NCBI RefSeq assembly: GCF_013030985.1
Contig: NZ_WPYP01000003.1
Location: 1-64,000 of the forward strand
DNA length: 64,000 nt
Source: Ruegeria arenilitoris
Lineage (GTDB): Bacteria > Pseudomonadota > Alphaproteobacteria > Rhodobacterales > Rhodobacteraceae
Direction of reading: 5' to 3'
Position 1 is the first letter of the stretch; every line of letters starts with the position of its first letter. Of the stretch, positions 42,368-51,460 are shown in pieces. Both the position numbers and the translations under genes were made by a program. The notes under the pieces were generated by a model, which was not told where the DNA came from, ran no database searches, and was given only the letters and a program-made list of their open reading frames with translations.

Positions 42368-43378
42368 TCAGTCCCCGTCCAATGAGTTGAATCCGGCGCT
42401 GATGCCCAATGTCGGGCCAAGCTCGGTTGAGGCGATAGCGCGAATGTCGTTGATCGACTGCTGCAGTGCCTCGATCCGGAACCGACCCTGCGGATCGGCC
42501 ACGCCTGCAAGGGCCGGATCATCCAACGCCTGCGCGCGGGTGATGGCCTTGTCGAACGCGCCATCCAGATCGGCCGCGATTTCAGGGTGATCCGCCGACA
42601 GATGCGCCGCCAGGTCGCGCAGTGCGATCAGGGACAGTTCCACATGACGCAGGGATCGTTCAGAGCGGCGTGCCTCGGCGCGGTTGGGGCGCGGTCGGTC
42701 GAAATTGCCCATCGGGCGGCCAAGGCGGGTGTCGCCAGTGAACTCAAGACCGGTGACAAGCGCCTTGTACAGCTCTTGCATCGCCTCATTGCCGGACCGG
42801 TAGGGGCTGTTCTCGCCCGGTTGCGTAAGAGCGTTTGCGAAGTTTGCCCAATCCTCATCCATCGCGCGGGTGTTCAGATCGATATCAGTGGCGATCGCCC
42901 GTATCAGGTCGCAACGATAGGTGTTGCTGCCCTGATCTGCAAAGCGCGTGTCATAAAGCATCTGTTCCAGCGCAAAGAACCCGCGTCCGGCGATCGAGGT
43001 TTCGGCAAAGGCCTGAGGGGTTTTGATGGCGTCATCTTCGGCGGTAATCAGACCGGACAGGGCCTTGGGCGTGAAGCCTTTGGTATCCGGCCAGAAGGCC
43101 AGCGCAAAGGCCCGGTCGCCGGTTTCCGAGGGGCCAAACCGCAGATGGCTGACCGAAATCCAGCCATCAAAGGCCGCGTGATAGGCCGCGCGCAGATCGG
43201 GCGATGTTGCGGTGCAATCGGACTGGGCGGCTTGCGCCAGCGCGCCGCTCGCATTGGAAAGCGCGGCGAAGCCGGGCAGGATATGCTCATCGACCGTCGC
43301 GGTCAGGATCGGACCGCGATCTTGTGCCAGCGCAGGGAAGGGCAGCGTCAAGGCCAGGGCAAAAGCAAGGAAACGCAT
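42368..43378 (-). CDS. Imelysin-family periplasmic protein (second copy)
   Basis: It is 336 residues with a signal peptide, MRFLAFALALTLPFPALAQ. The imelysin fold segments LRFGPSETGDRAFALAFWPDTKG and SIAGRGFFALEQMLYD are present. Where the family has GxHxxE, this one has GFFALE, without the His, so it differs from irpA upstream. Such proteins are linked to iron uptake; no enzyme activity should be assumed. It lies between the di-haem gene and DUF1513. Confidence 0.88.
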   Translation of the reverse strand: MRFLAFALALTLPFPALAQDRGPILTATVDEHILPGFAALSNASGALAQAAQSDCTATSPDLRAAYHAAFDGWISVSHLRFGPSETGDRAFALAFWPDTKGFTPKALSGLITAEDDAIKTPQAFAETSIAGRGFFALEQMLYDTRFADQGSNTYRCDLIRAIATDIDLNTRAMDEDWANFANALTQPGENSPYRSGNEAMQELYKALVTGLEFTGDTRLGRPMGNFDRPRPNRAEARRSERSLRHVELSLIALRDLAAHLSADHPEIAADLDGAFDKAITRAQALDDPALAGVADPQGRFRIEALQQSINDIRAIASTELGPTLGISAGFNSLDGD

Positions 43379-43381
43379 GGG

Positions 43382-44923
43382 TCAGAGGCTTTCGAGGAAA
43401 CGGATCAGGGCATCGCGGTCGGGCTTGGGCATCGCCACAACCGTATCGCGGGCGACCTGAGCCTCGCCCCCGTGCCACAGGATGGCCTCAAGCAAGGAGT
43501 GTGCGCGGCCGTCATGCAGGAACTGGGTATGGCCCGAGACCTGCCGGGTCAGCCCAATCCCCCACAGCGGCGGCGTGCGCCACTCGCGTCCGGTGGCGCG
43601 GGCCTCGGGGCGGTTGTCGGCCAGGTCCTCGCCCATGTCATGCAGCAGCAGGTCGGAATAGGGCCAGATCAGCTGAAAACTGTGCTCGGGGCGGTCATCC
43701 ATGCGATGGGTGACGAAGGCGGGTGTGTGGCAAGAGGCGCAGCCGGTGTCATAAAACACCTGCTTACCGCGCAATACTTGCGGATCGTCTACATCCCGAC
43801 GTGCCGGAACGCCCAGATTGCGGCTGTAGAAGGCCACCAGATCCATGCCGATCTGGTCGATTTCAAACACGCGGTCGTCGCCGTCGCCATGCGGGGCGCT
43901 CACGCAATCCACCTGCGCGTCGGTGCAGTCACCGTGACCCGCAGGGTAGAGCGGGCTGGAAATGCCGATATCGCCTGCAAAGGCTGCGGACGATTGCTCC
44001 ATGATCGTCGGCATCCCGGCTTTGAGGCCAAACCGGCCCATCATCGGCGCACCGAATTCCTTCGACCAGACAATGTTCGGGCGTCCGGAAATACCATCCC
44101 CGTCCGCGTCATCGGGATCGGCATTGGCCAGCAGGTCCTCGACCGGGATCGCCTCGAGCAAGCCTAGGCCGATCATCTGAGGCGCCACACGAGGGCTGAG
44201 CATGGCTTGGGGGTGCAGCGGGCCGTATCCCAGATCCGCCGCCTGATAGGTCGGCTTGCGCAGGGTGACGGTTTCACCATCGGACAGGGTTACGGGCGCA
44301 TATTCATATGTAATGTCCAGCCGGTATTCGGCCGGATGGCCGGGCAGAGCCAAATCCTGCATCTGGCCGCCATAATTCGGGTCGGGCTGGGTGGCGATAT
44401 AGTCCTCGATTTCCTCGAAGCTGTCACCGCCGGGGATCGAAACGCGCAGGAACATCGAGGTCGCATTGTCGCCCGGCCCGGCAGGCGTATGGCCGCGCCC
44501 GTCCTTGATGTGGCAGCGCTGGCACGAGCGCGCGTTGTACAGCGGCCCCAGCCCGTCCGAGGCCAATGTGGACGCCGGCGAAGACACCCAGATTTTCTTG
44601 AACAACCCATTGCCGACCCGGAAGTCCAGCTCCTGCTCAAAGCTCAGGTTGCCGGAGGGTTGCGAGAACGCATCGGCGTCGGTGCGGGCGCGGACGGTGG
44701 CGGCCCCGGCGGACAGATCCTCGAACCGTTGCGGGGCGCTGAAATCCTCGGGCGCAACGATGACGTTGGCGATCCGGGTGCGCTCGTCCTCGGTTCTGGG
44801 TTTGAAGTTAAGGTGAAGATCCTGCAGCTCGGCTGCGAGGGGCTGGGTGGCCGCAAGGGCGGCCACCGTCACGACGGCAAGGTTACTCGCCTTCGTCCAT
44901 TTTCGATGCGTTGAGTTGCGCAT
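43382..44923 (-). CDS. Di-haem oxidoreductase (DUF1111, thiol oxidoreductase type)
   Basis: It is about 513 residues with a signal peptide ([20 protein letters not shown]). Two haem c sites, CQRCH near residue 140 and CASCH near residue 385, fit the cytochrome c peroxidase-like DUF1111 family. The start at 44923 overlaps bfr by 41 bases and lacks a strong ribosome site, so it is tentative. It is in the periplasm. Partners are two imelysins, as often in iron-regulated clusters. Confidence 0.87.
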   Translation of the reverse strand: MRNSTHRKWTKASNLAVVTVAALAATQPLAAELQDLHLNFKPRTEDERTRIANVIVAPEDFSAPQRFEDLSAGAATVRARTDADAFSQPSGNLSFEQELDFRVGNGLFKKIWVSSPASTLASDGLGPLYNARSCQRCHIKDGRGHTPAGPGDNATSMFLRVSIPGGDSFEEIEDYIATQPDPNYGGQMQDLALPGHPAEYRLDITYEYAPVTLSDGETVTLRKPTYQAADLGYGPLHPQAMLSPRVAPQMIGLGLLEAIPVEDLLANADPDDADGDGISGRPNIVWSKEFGAPMMGRFGLKAGMPTIMEQSSAAFAGDIGISSPLYPAGHGDCTDAQVDCVSAPHGDGDDRVFEIDQIGMDLVAFYSRNLGVPARRDVDDPQVLRGKQVFYDTGCASCHTPAFVTHRMDDRPEHSFQLIWPYSDLLLHDMGEDLADNRPEARATGREWRTPPLWGIGLTRQVSGHTQFLHDGRAHSLLEAILWHGGEAQVARDTVVAMPKPDRDALIRFLESL

Positions 44924-45368
44924 AATTGGCTTCGCCAATCCTTTCATACAGATCAAGCTGCGTTTCGAGGAAGTCGATATGTCCTTCTTCGTCGCGGATT
45001 AATTCCTCGAACAGGGACATCGACGCATAGTCACCGGCCTCACGGCAGTATTCGCGCGCTTCGACATACAGGGTCCGCGCGTCATTTTCGGCAGCCAGAT
45101 CGCATTCCAGGGTTTCCTTGGGGTTCTGGCCAATTCTCAGGGGGTCGAGCTTTTGCAGATTGGGGTGACCTTCCAGAAAGATGATCCGCTCGATCAGCTT
45201 GTCTGCATGGCCCATCTCTTCGATGCTTTCTTCGCGGCTTTTCTTGGCCATGTGGCCAAGGCCCCAGTCTTCCTGCAGGCGGTAGTGTAGCCAATACTGG
45301 CTGACCGCCGTAAGTTCATGCCGCAGAGATTTGTTGAGGTATTCTATGACTTTGGGATCGCCCTTCAT
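44883..45368 (-). CDS. bfr: Bacterioferritin
   Basis: It is 161 residues. AGGAG lies seven bases before the ATG at 45368. Ferroxidase residues are in [27 protein letters not shown] and [10 protein letters not shown]. The Met of EEMGHAD (position 52 in the family) is the haem ligand. It stores iron in a 24-mer cage. bfd lies upstream and overlaps it. Confidence 0.95.
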   Translation of the reverse strand: MKGDPKVIEYLNKSLRHELTAVSQYWLHYRLQEDWGLGHMAKKSREESIEEMGHADKLIERIIFLEGHPNLQKLDPLRIGQNPKETLECDLAAENDARTLYVEAREYCREAGDYASMSLFEELIRDEEGHIDFLETQLDLYERIGEANYAQLNASKMDEGE

Positions 45369-45609
45369 CTTCACTCTCCTGTGATGCTCTGGTGCGTAGC
45401 GCACGGAGCTGCATGGGAACTTCCAGATTATCGTTGGAACGCATCATGTCTAGGAAAAGTGGCATGCAGCCGCCGCAGTCCGCGGATTTCCCAAGGGCGT
45501 GATAGACCTTTCCGGGGGTGATAATTGCCTGCGCGTCCGATGTACGCATCCAGTCGATTGCGGCGCGAATATCGTGGTCAGTTATGTTGGTGCAGTGACA
45601 GACGATCAT
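45316..45609 (-). CDS. bfd: Bacterioferritin-associated ferredoxin
   Basis: It is 97 residues. The four Cys ligands are in [10 protein letters not shown] and [11 protein letters not shown], the BFD 2Fe-2S site. It gives electrons to release iron from Bfr. The family is usually 60-80 residues; here the frame runs 53 bases into bfr, giving a long basic and polar tail ([18 protein letters not shown]). Confidence 0.88.
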   Translation of the reverse strand: MIVCHCTNITDHDIRAAIDWMRTSDAQAIITPGKVYHALGKSADCGGCMPLFLDMMRSNDNLEVPMQLRALRTRASQESEDEGRSQSHRIPQQISAA

Positions 45610-45633
45610 GGCGATTCTAATCTCGGTAGATTT

Positions 45634-45660
45634 CCTACTTAATTAGTAAGGTATTGTCTC
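45634..45660 (-). promoter_or_regulatory. Possible iron-type operator before bfd
   Basis: On the minus strand, 45651-45634 reads CCTTACTAATTAAGTAGG, after GAGACAATA. It resembles the hemP box (ACCTGACTAAATTAATCA) with one base missing. TACT and AGTA form a short inverted repeat. It lies 25-50 bases before the bfd start. It may belong to RirA or Irr; the match is imperfect. Confidence 0.4.
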
Positions 45661-45683
45661 TTTGTCCAGCCACAAACTTGCGT

Positions 45684-45717
45684 GGCCGGAAGCATGAAGC
45701 CCTTCACGCTTCCGGCC
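45684..45717 (-). terminator. Hairpin between irpA and bfd
   Basis: GGCCGGAAGC (45684-45693) pairs with GCTTCCGGCC (45708-45717), with GAAG/CTTC continuing the stem inside. It is 8 bases after the irpA stop. It has no T run. It probably limits read-through from irpA into bfd. Confidence 0.6.
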
Positions 45718-45724
45718 CCAAAGT

Positions 45725-46996
45725 TTACTGGAAGACCGCGTCGGGGTTGTCCAGGCTGTCCGAGCCTTCGAAGCTGATCTGGTCCAGCCCCAGAGTGGTC
45801 ACGATCCGCTCGATGGTTTTGGTCTGATCAACCAGACCGTCGACGCCGCCCATGATCAGCAACTCTCCACCTTCATTGCCGCGTTCCAGCATCTGGTCAT
45901 AGGCGAAACCGGCTTCGGCGGTCGATTTCAGACGACCCAGCGCCTGCATGGTGTTGGCCAGCTTGACCTTCATTTCAGCATCCAGCGAAGGATCAGAGGC
46001 GATCACCAGATCCGACAGCGACGCGCCACTGACAGGGGTGCCATCGATACGGGTGTAGCTGCCCAGATAGACGTTCTGAATACCTAGCCCATCATAGTAG
46101 TGGCTGTTGTGGGTGTTGTCCGAGAAGCAATCATGTTCTTCCTCGGGGTCGTTCAGCATCAGGCCCAGACGCATCCGCTCACCTGCCTGCTCACCATAGG
46201 ACAGCGAGCCCATGCCGGTCAGGATGGCGCTGACGCCTGCGGTTTCATCCGCGGACAGTGCGGCGCGCGCCTCGCCACCTTCGGCCCATTGCGCCGCCAT
46301 CCATTCCAGATCGCTGACCAGCAGCTCGGTTGCGGCGCTCAGGTACTGAGCACGGCGGTCGCAATTGCCGCCGGTACAGTCGTCACCCTGGGCATAGTCG
46401 GTAAAGGGACGGTTTCCTGCGCCCGCGCCGTGGCCGTTCATGTCCTGACCCCAAAGCAGGAATTCGATGGCGTGGTAGCCGGTGGCGACATTCGCCTCGA
46501 TCCCGTCGGCTTCGTGCAGAGTTTCGGCCAGCAGCTCGGGGGTGATTTCGCTGGCATCGATGGTCGCACCCGACAGTTCGAAGCTGGGGTTGGCGATCAC
46601 GTTCAGCGCGGCGAATTCGTTTTCATCGCTCGGGCCGCCATATGCCGCGTCGACATAGTCGATCAGGCCTTCATCCAGCGGCCATGCGTTCACTTTGCCT
46701 TCCCAATCGTCAACGATGGCGTTGCCGAAACGATAGACCTCGGTCTGCTGATAGGGCACGCGTGCGGCCACCCAAGCGGCCCGAGCTGCGTTCAGAGTGG
46801 CGTCGGACGGCTCGGCGATCAGGGCGTTCACGGCCTCTTGCAGGGCTTTGGCCGCGATCAGGCTGTCATCGTATTTGGCTTCGGCAATATTCGCATAGGT
46901 GGTCAGAACATCAGCCTTCGACGGGGCGTCGGCGGCAACGGCTGCGGATGCGATGCCAAGGGTCAGGACGCTGGTGGCTGCGAAAAATCGGGTCAT
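45725..46996 (-). CDS. irpA: Imelysin-family iron-regulated protein IrpA
   Basis: It is 423 residues with signal peptide RFFAATSVLTLGIASAAVAAD. It has the GxHxxE motif, GYHAIEFLLWGQD, and the family blocks WVAARVPYQQTEVYRFGN and GQAGERMRLGLMLNDPEEEHDCFSDNTHNSHYYD (two pieces: GERMRLGLM, DPEEEHDCFSDNTH). It is periplasmic and, in relatives, induced by low iron. Its promoter carries the same iron box as hemP. It heads the cluster bfd-bfr-dihaem-imelysin-DUF1513. Confidence 0.92.
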   Translation of the reverse strand: MTRFFAATSVLTLGIASAAVAADAPSKADVLTTYANIAEAKYDDSLIAAKALQEAVNALIAEPSDATLNAARAAWVAARVPYQQTEVYRFGNAIVDDWEGKVNAWPLDEGLIDYVDAAYGGPSDENEFAALNVIANPSFELSGATIDASEITPELLAETLHEADGIEANVATGYHAIEFLLWGQDMNGHGAGAGNRPFTDYAQGDDCTGGNCDRRAQYLSAATELLVSDLEWMAAQWAEGGEARAALSADETAGVSAILTGMGSLSYGEQAGERMRLGLMLNDPEEEHDCFSDNTHNSHYYDGLGIQNVYLGSYTRIDGTPVSGASLSDLVIASDPSLDAEMKVKLANTMQALGRLKSTAEAGFAYDQMLERGNEGGELLIMGGVDGLVDQTKTIERIVTTLGLDQISFEGSDSLDNPDAVFQ

Positions 46997-47065
46997 AAGG
47001 GTGACACTTTCCTGTCAGATATAAATTCACAAGCGCCGCCAGTGCGACGCATATGGGCGCATACC

Positions 47066-47090
47066 TGAGTTATTTAGTCGCCTATGTCAA
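47066..47090 (-). promoter_or_regulatory. irpA promoter with RirA-type iron box
   Basis: On the minus strand TTGACA (47090-47085) is followed after TAGG by CGACTAAATAACTCA (47080-47066), differing from the iron-rhodo-box TGA-N9-TCA only in its first base. The hemP promoter has TTGACA, TACC, TGACTAAATTAATCA with the same spacing. The distance to irpA is 70 bases. Confidence 0.65.
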
Positions 47091-47227
47091 CCTGAGTTTT
47101 ATTATCGGGTTAGCTGATCTTTGCTCTCCCCATATTTGGCGGGGTGGCATGGCCCGGGCCGAGATTGCGCCGCTTTTGAAACATATTAAGATAAAACCCG
47201 TGATTCCTTGGTAGGTGGTGCCTGTTT

Positions 47228-47761
47228 ATGAGAAGCGCAGCTCTCGCCCTGACTCTGATCCCTGCGGTTGCCCTGTCGCAGACACATGCCGGGATTGAGC
47301 ATGAACATGGCACGGGTCATTTGGATATAGCGGTTTCGGGGGCCGAGTTGTCCTTGTCGCTTGCGGTGCCTGCTGCGGATATCGTCGGGTTTGAGCGCCC
47401 GGCGCAAACCGATGAGGACCGGACCCTGGTCGCCGGAGCGATTTCCGTTCTGTCCAAGCCGCTGGAACTGTTTGTCCTGCCTGAAGACGCGGCGTGCTTC
47501 ACGGCCACTGCCAATGTTACACTGCCGGCAGAAGGGCTTGGCCCCGAGGCAGATGCCGCCCCGGCATCAGATCAGGACCCGCACTCTGAATTTCAGGCCG
47601 ACTACCAGATTCAATGCCAGACGATCGACGTGATAGAGGCCATCGGGTTCGCCTATTTCGAGCGATTTCCGAACGCCCAAAAACTGGTCGTAAAGGTTGA
47701 CCGGTCCGGCGAGGTGCAGATGCACGAGGTCACGCGATCCATGCCGAACCTGCCCTTTTAG
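47228..47761 (+). CDS. DUF2796/ZrgA-like periplasmic protein
   Basis: It is 177 residues with a signal peptide, MRSAALALTLIPAVALSQTHA. The His-rich start GIEHEHGTGHLDIAV and the end VVKVDRSGEVQMHEVTRSMPNLPF, without other features, fit DUF2796, zinc-related proteins encoded with ABC transporters (ZrgA). Those transporter genes are missing here; a receiver-domain remnant follows. Confidence 0.82.
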   Translation: MRSAALALTLIPAVALSQTHAGIEHEHGTGHLDIAVSGAELSLSLAVPAADIVGFERPAQTDEDRTLVAGAISVLSKPLELFVLPEDAACFTATANVTLPAEGLGPEADAAPASDQDPHSEFQADYQIQCQTIDVIEAIGFAYFERFPNAQKLVVKVDRSGEVQMHEVTRSMPNLPF

Positions 47762-47790
47762 GCAAACGGCGCAAAGCCGCAAGGGGGATC

Positions 47791-48030
47791 TTGACGAAAG
47801 CTCTGTTGGTTGAAGACAAAGAAATGAACCGCGAGATGCCATCGCGCAGATTGGCGCGCAAAGGATACCTTGTCGTTGTTGCGAAAGGTGGGTTGGAGGC
47901 CGGTTGCGATGACTTCGATACCAAGCCGGTTGAGTTTGACCGTCTGTTGGAAAAGAAGGAAAAATTACGACCTGCATCCCGACGCAAAATCGCTCAACCC
48001 GCAGAATTTTTGCGTTGGATGACATGGTAG
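47791..48030 (+). pseudogene. Response regulator receiver, internally deleted
   Basis: From TTG at 47791 the frame reads TKALLVEDKEMNREMPSRRLARKGYLVVVAKGGLEAGCDDFDTKPVEFDRLLEK (pieces: LLVEDKEMNREM, RRLARKGY, AGCDDFDTKPVEFDRLLEK). It has the start and the end of a CheY-like receiver, joined directly, so about 65 residues with the phosphoacceptor Asp are missing. A tail of unrelated residues follows. It cannot be phosphorylated. Confidence 0.75.
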
Positions 48031-48900
48031 GTTCTGACCTGACCCTTGCCTATAATTCTTGTGTCGATGGGGTCAGACACATCGAAAAGATGCTCGATCC
48101 GTCTGGCGGTGGCCTCTGAAATCTGTATCCGGCCCGGCGCGCAGGGTGTTTCAAGGCGGCTGGCAAGATTAACCGTGTCTCCCTAGACATCGTATAGAAA
48201 ACGGTGCGACCCGATTATTCCAGCAACCACGGGTCCACTGTGCACGCCCATCCTGATGTGCATCGGGAAATCCGCTTCGCCGTTCAGCGCTTTTACCCGC
48301 GAGAGCTTCCGAAGGGCCATCTCGATGATCACTTCGGCATGGTCTTTGCGGTTATCCTGCACACCGGCGGTGACCATAAACGCGTCACGATTTGTTTCAG
48401 CAGGGCGTCGGGGTGTCCGAGAAGTCCAAGCAAGTCCGCCTCCAGATGCCTGGCGTTCAGGTCATCCAGATTCTCCAGCAGCATCTCGCTGTAGCCCTTG
48501 ATCGCATTCATCGGGGTTCGCAGATCCTGGCACAGCCGTTTTAGCCCTCGTCACCGATGACCGTTAGTTTCAAGGCCATCTCAGGGTGCAAAAGCCGGTC
48601 GGCCAGAATGTTCAGCTCAGTCGTTGCTTGGGAAATTCGGTTCAGATCCGAAGCAGCTTCGACCATCGTCAAGCGCCCGGCTTCGCTTTGAAGCATTTCG
48701 CTGAAGCCCACGAATGCGCTGACCGGTAGATCAGGTTTTGGCGCAAATTCGCAAGGCACACTGCCTTTGCGTGCTGCGCTTGGCTTTCGCGGCCACCGTT
48801 CACAACGTATGTTTCCCTTGTAGTTGCGAGCCGGGAAGCCGCCAGGAGTTTCTTCAACTGTCCGAGGAGAGCTTCGACCTCGTCCCCGCCAGAAACTCAA
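48023..48900 (-). pseudogene. Class III nucleotide cyclase with histidine-kinase-like part, broken
   Basis: Minus-strand pieces read RTPMNAIKGYSEMLLENLDDL (HisKA-like), then MVTAGVQDNRKDHAEVIIEMAL, MHIRMGVHSGPVVAGIIGSHRFLYDV, stop, GDTVNLASRLETP, to RTYHV. The stop at about 48185 is TAG where TGG (Trp) is expected; a further stop at 48541 and frame changes lie upstream. The cyclase core is otherwise well kept, which suggests recent loss. Confidence 0.8.
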
Positions 48901-50345
48901 ACCCGTCCATCTCGGGCATCATGAGATCCAGCAGAACGACGTCTGGTACGGATTTGGCAAGTTGTTGAAGGGAGTTCAGTCCGTTGACGGCCTGTTCGAC
49001 CTGTCAGCCTTCCTTGCCGAGGGCGCGACCGATCAATTCACGCGTTGCGGCCTTGTCTTTCACGATCAGTGCCCGGGGGGATGGTCGGATCGGGCAATGC
49101 TCTTTCAGAGCGTTCAGAAGTTCGAGCGTGTCGAAGGGTTTGCCCAGATACTCGCTGGCACCCAAGGAAAAGCCCTTGGTGTTGTCCTCTGCGATTGTCA
49201 GCATGATGAACGGTATGTCGGCCAGTTCCGGATATTCTTTCAGTTGGGACAACACGGCCCAGCCATCAAACTTTGGCATGAACACATCTAGCGTAATGGT
49301 GTCCGGCTTGGCCTCTCGGGCCAGCAGCATCGCGTCTTCACCCTTGGTCGAGGAAAGAACCCGACACCTATCCTTGCGCAGCCGCCGCTCCAATAGGTCA
49401 TGCACCGTGGGGTCGTCGTCGACCATAAGAACCAGAGGAACACTTGGATCGTCTTGCGGATGGTCGCTGGAAAGCGCCACGTCGCGAAGCGGAGCAATGG
49501 CCGGGTCGTGGCAGATACTCGGAAGTCGGGGGTGACGCTCGAACCTTCTCCGAGAGAGCTGGCGCGTTGTATGTCGCCGCCCAGTTGCTCGCAGAAGACC
49601 TTGGTGATCGACAGCCCTAAGCCGGTTCCACTATAATTGCGGGTGCGGAGGAATCCACCTGGGTGAAGGCGTCAAAGACCCTGTCGACTTGTTCCGGAGA
49701 CATACCGATGCCCTGATCGGCGACTGCAAACTCCAGCTGATCTTTCTCAGCCGACCGGCGAACCGACAGCGTGATTCTTCCGTTTTCAGTGAATTTACAG
49801 GCAGTTGACAACAGGTTGAGCCGTGCCCGACGCACCTTGGTCAGGTCGCAGACCATTTCGCCGACATCCCCGGGGCAGGCAACCTCAAGCCTGTTCCTGT
49901 TTTTCTCGGCCAGCGGTTGCACCATGGTGCTGACGTCCTTGATCATCTGGAAAACATCAAAAGGCTCCAGATCGAACTCCATCTTGCCGCTTCGATCTTG
50001 GACAGGTCCAGAACGTCGTTGATCAGAGCAAACAGGTGTTTACCGGCGGATTGAATTTTTGTCAGGTTACCAAGGTTTGCTTCGTCAATCTGATCGATGG
50101 CTTCCTCCGGCATCAGCTCACTGTAACCGATGATCGCATTCAACGGCGTTCGAAGTTCGTGACTCATATTGGCAAGGAATGTGCTTTTGGTCTTGTTGGC
50201 AACTTCGGCGATATCCTTCGCACCCTGTTTCCAACCGGTCGCCGACCCTCAGCTGCAACGCTTTGATCAATGGAGCGCTGGCCTTGTTGGCGTAAATCAG
50301 TTTGCCCTGATCGGTGATGCGTAAAACCGGGTTGGGGTTTCAACG
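48890..50345 (-). pseudogene. Hybrid sensor histidine kinase with two receivers, broken
   Basis: On the minus strand, in order: PAS-like NPNPVLRITDQGKLIYANKA; HisKA ([18 protein letters not shown]); a frame change after LDLSKIEA; HATPase (FAVADQGIGMSPEQVDRVFDAF, NYSGTGLGLSITK, again out of frame); first receiver (VLMVDDDPTVHDLLERRL, LDVFMPKFDGW, GKPFDTLELL), intact; a TGA at about 49004 where Trp would be; then a second receiver (VVLLDLMMPEMDGFEF) that is cut short. At least four lesions mean there is no functional kinase. The intact frame 49004-49480 could still make one receiver. Confidence 0.82.
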
Positions 50346-50697
50346 TGGCCGCGCGACACCAAGGTGCAAGCATCGCAATTCAGCGCAGCGCCCATTTCGC
50401 GCTATCCGGCTTTGACGCACCGTGACCATTGGATCGGTTCATTTATGCGCTCTCCCGTTGGTGAGGCATGCAGGTCAGTGAAACACCGAATTAAGATTGC
50501 CTGACCTTCTAGCAGTTGAAAGGAATTGCAAAGGCAAAACAAGGTTGTTGCAGTCCGTCCGTGTGTACCGGAGGCCGCGGAATACCCTAACGGTCCTGTT
50601 CCGTGGCAATCTCCTCGCCCACACGCACGACATCATGCAAGAAGCCGTCGATATCGTCGTGCCGCGTTTGGTGGTTGTTGAAGGCGCAGCGAAGCCC

Positions 50698-50886
50698 ATG
50701 CTTGCCCTTGCGGGTTGCGGAATTACTCGTCTGCCAGAGCTTTGTCAGGCTGAACTGGATGCCGGGACATTGGAGACGATTTTACCCAATTCCCGCCCGC
50801 CCTCGATCGGGATCAACGTGATCTATGCCAGCCGCGACAACCTACCCGCAAAGATCCGTGCTATGATCGATTTTCTGGTCGAATAA
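50698..50886 (+). pseudogene. C-terminal remnant of a LysR-family regulator
   Basis: The frame MLALAGCGITRLPELCQAE followed by TILPNSRPPSIGINVIYASRDNLPAKIRAMIDFLVE (pieces: RPPSIGINVIYASR, LPAKIRAMIDFLVE) is the typical end of a LysR effector domain. The upstream part has no helix-turn-helix or other LysR segment. The preceding 300 bases (50346-50697) show no recognisable gene. Confidence 0.7.
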
Positions 50887-50953
50887 AGCGGCTGCGGTCA
50901 GGTCTCGCAGGTGCTCCAATCCCCATCGTTGGCAGCAAGCGGCCTGAGCAGCC

Positions 50954-51460
50954 TCATCTGACTGGTCCAATTTCAAGAAAGGCAGAAGTTTTCTCGCGTA
51001 GGGATAAGGGATCAGGGAGAAGCCAATTCAAGTCTTCGTCGAAAACTTTCGCGATATCTGCTTGTGCCACCATGCGGTTCAGGCGGGCGCGGTACCTGGA
51101 GATGTCCTTGATGAACCTGGGGCATGTCACTAGGCGCCGGCATGAGCCCGGCTGAGTTCTCGTCGAAGAAGCAATAGGTGGCATGACCGTCCACAAGGCG
51201 CATAAAGGCCAGCGTCGTGGAGCGGCTGGACTGGATCACGTGGGATGTGTCGGCATGCAGGCCTTTAGCGGCACGGCCAGTTGCCGCCCGAACATGTCGG
51301 TGAACATGTCGGTCAGCATGCCCGCCCTCACCCCAAGCCGCCCCAGCGCAATTGCAGTATTGAACACGGCTCCGCCGGGATGAGGCACAAACCCGTCCGG
51401 TCCGTACACAATTGGCGCGGGGATCATGTCGATCAGGGCTTCTCCGCAGCATAGGATCAT
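50954..51460 (-). pseudogene. PfkB-family sugar kinase (fructokinase), broken
   Basis: It starts MILCCGEALIDMIPAPIVYG (ATGA overlap with mtlK), followed by PHPGGAVFNTAIALGRLGVRAG, the PfkB substrate site. A frame change falls near 51240, then TLAFMRLVDGHATYCFFDENSAG is readable, then another change leads to YRARLNRMVAQADIAKVFDEDLNWLLPDPLSLREK. The catalytic C-terminal half (GAGD motif) is lost. The normal product would phosphorylate fructose made by the polyol dehydrogenases upstream. Confidence 0.85.

Noticed and set aside
42587-44167. 526-codon open frame on the plus strand
   Set aside because: It covers parts of two real genes on the other strand (second imelysin and di-haem protein) and crosses their boundary.
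49004-49480. Independent response regulator gene
   Set aside because: The receiver is intact, but it is framed by broken kinase and receiver pieces in the same direction, so it was read as part of the hybrid kinase pseudogene.
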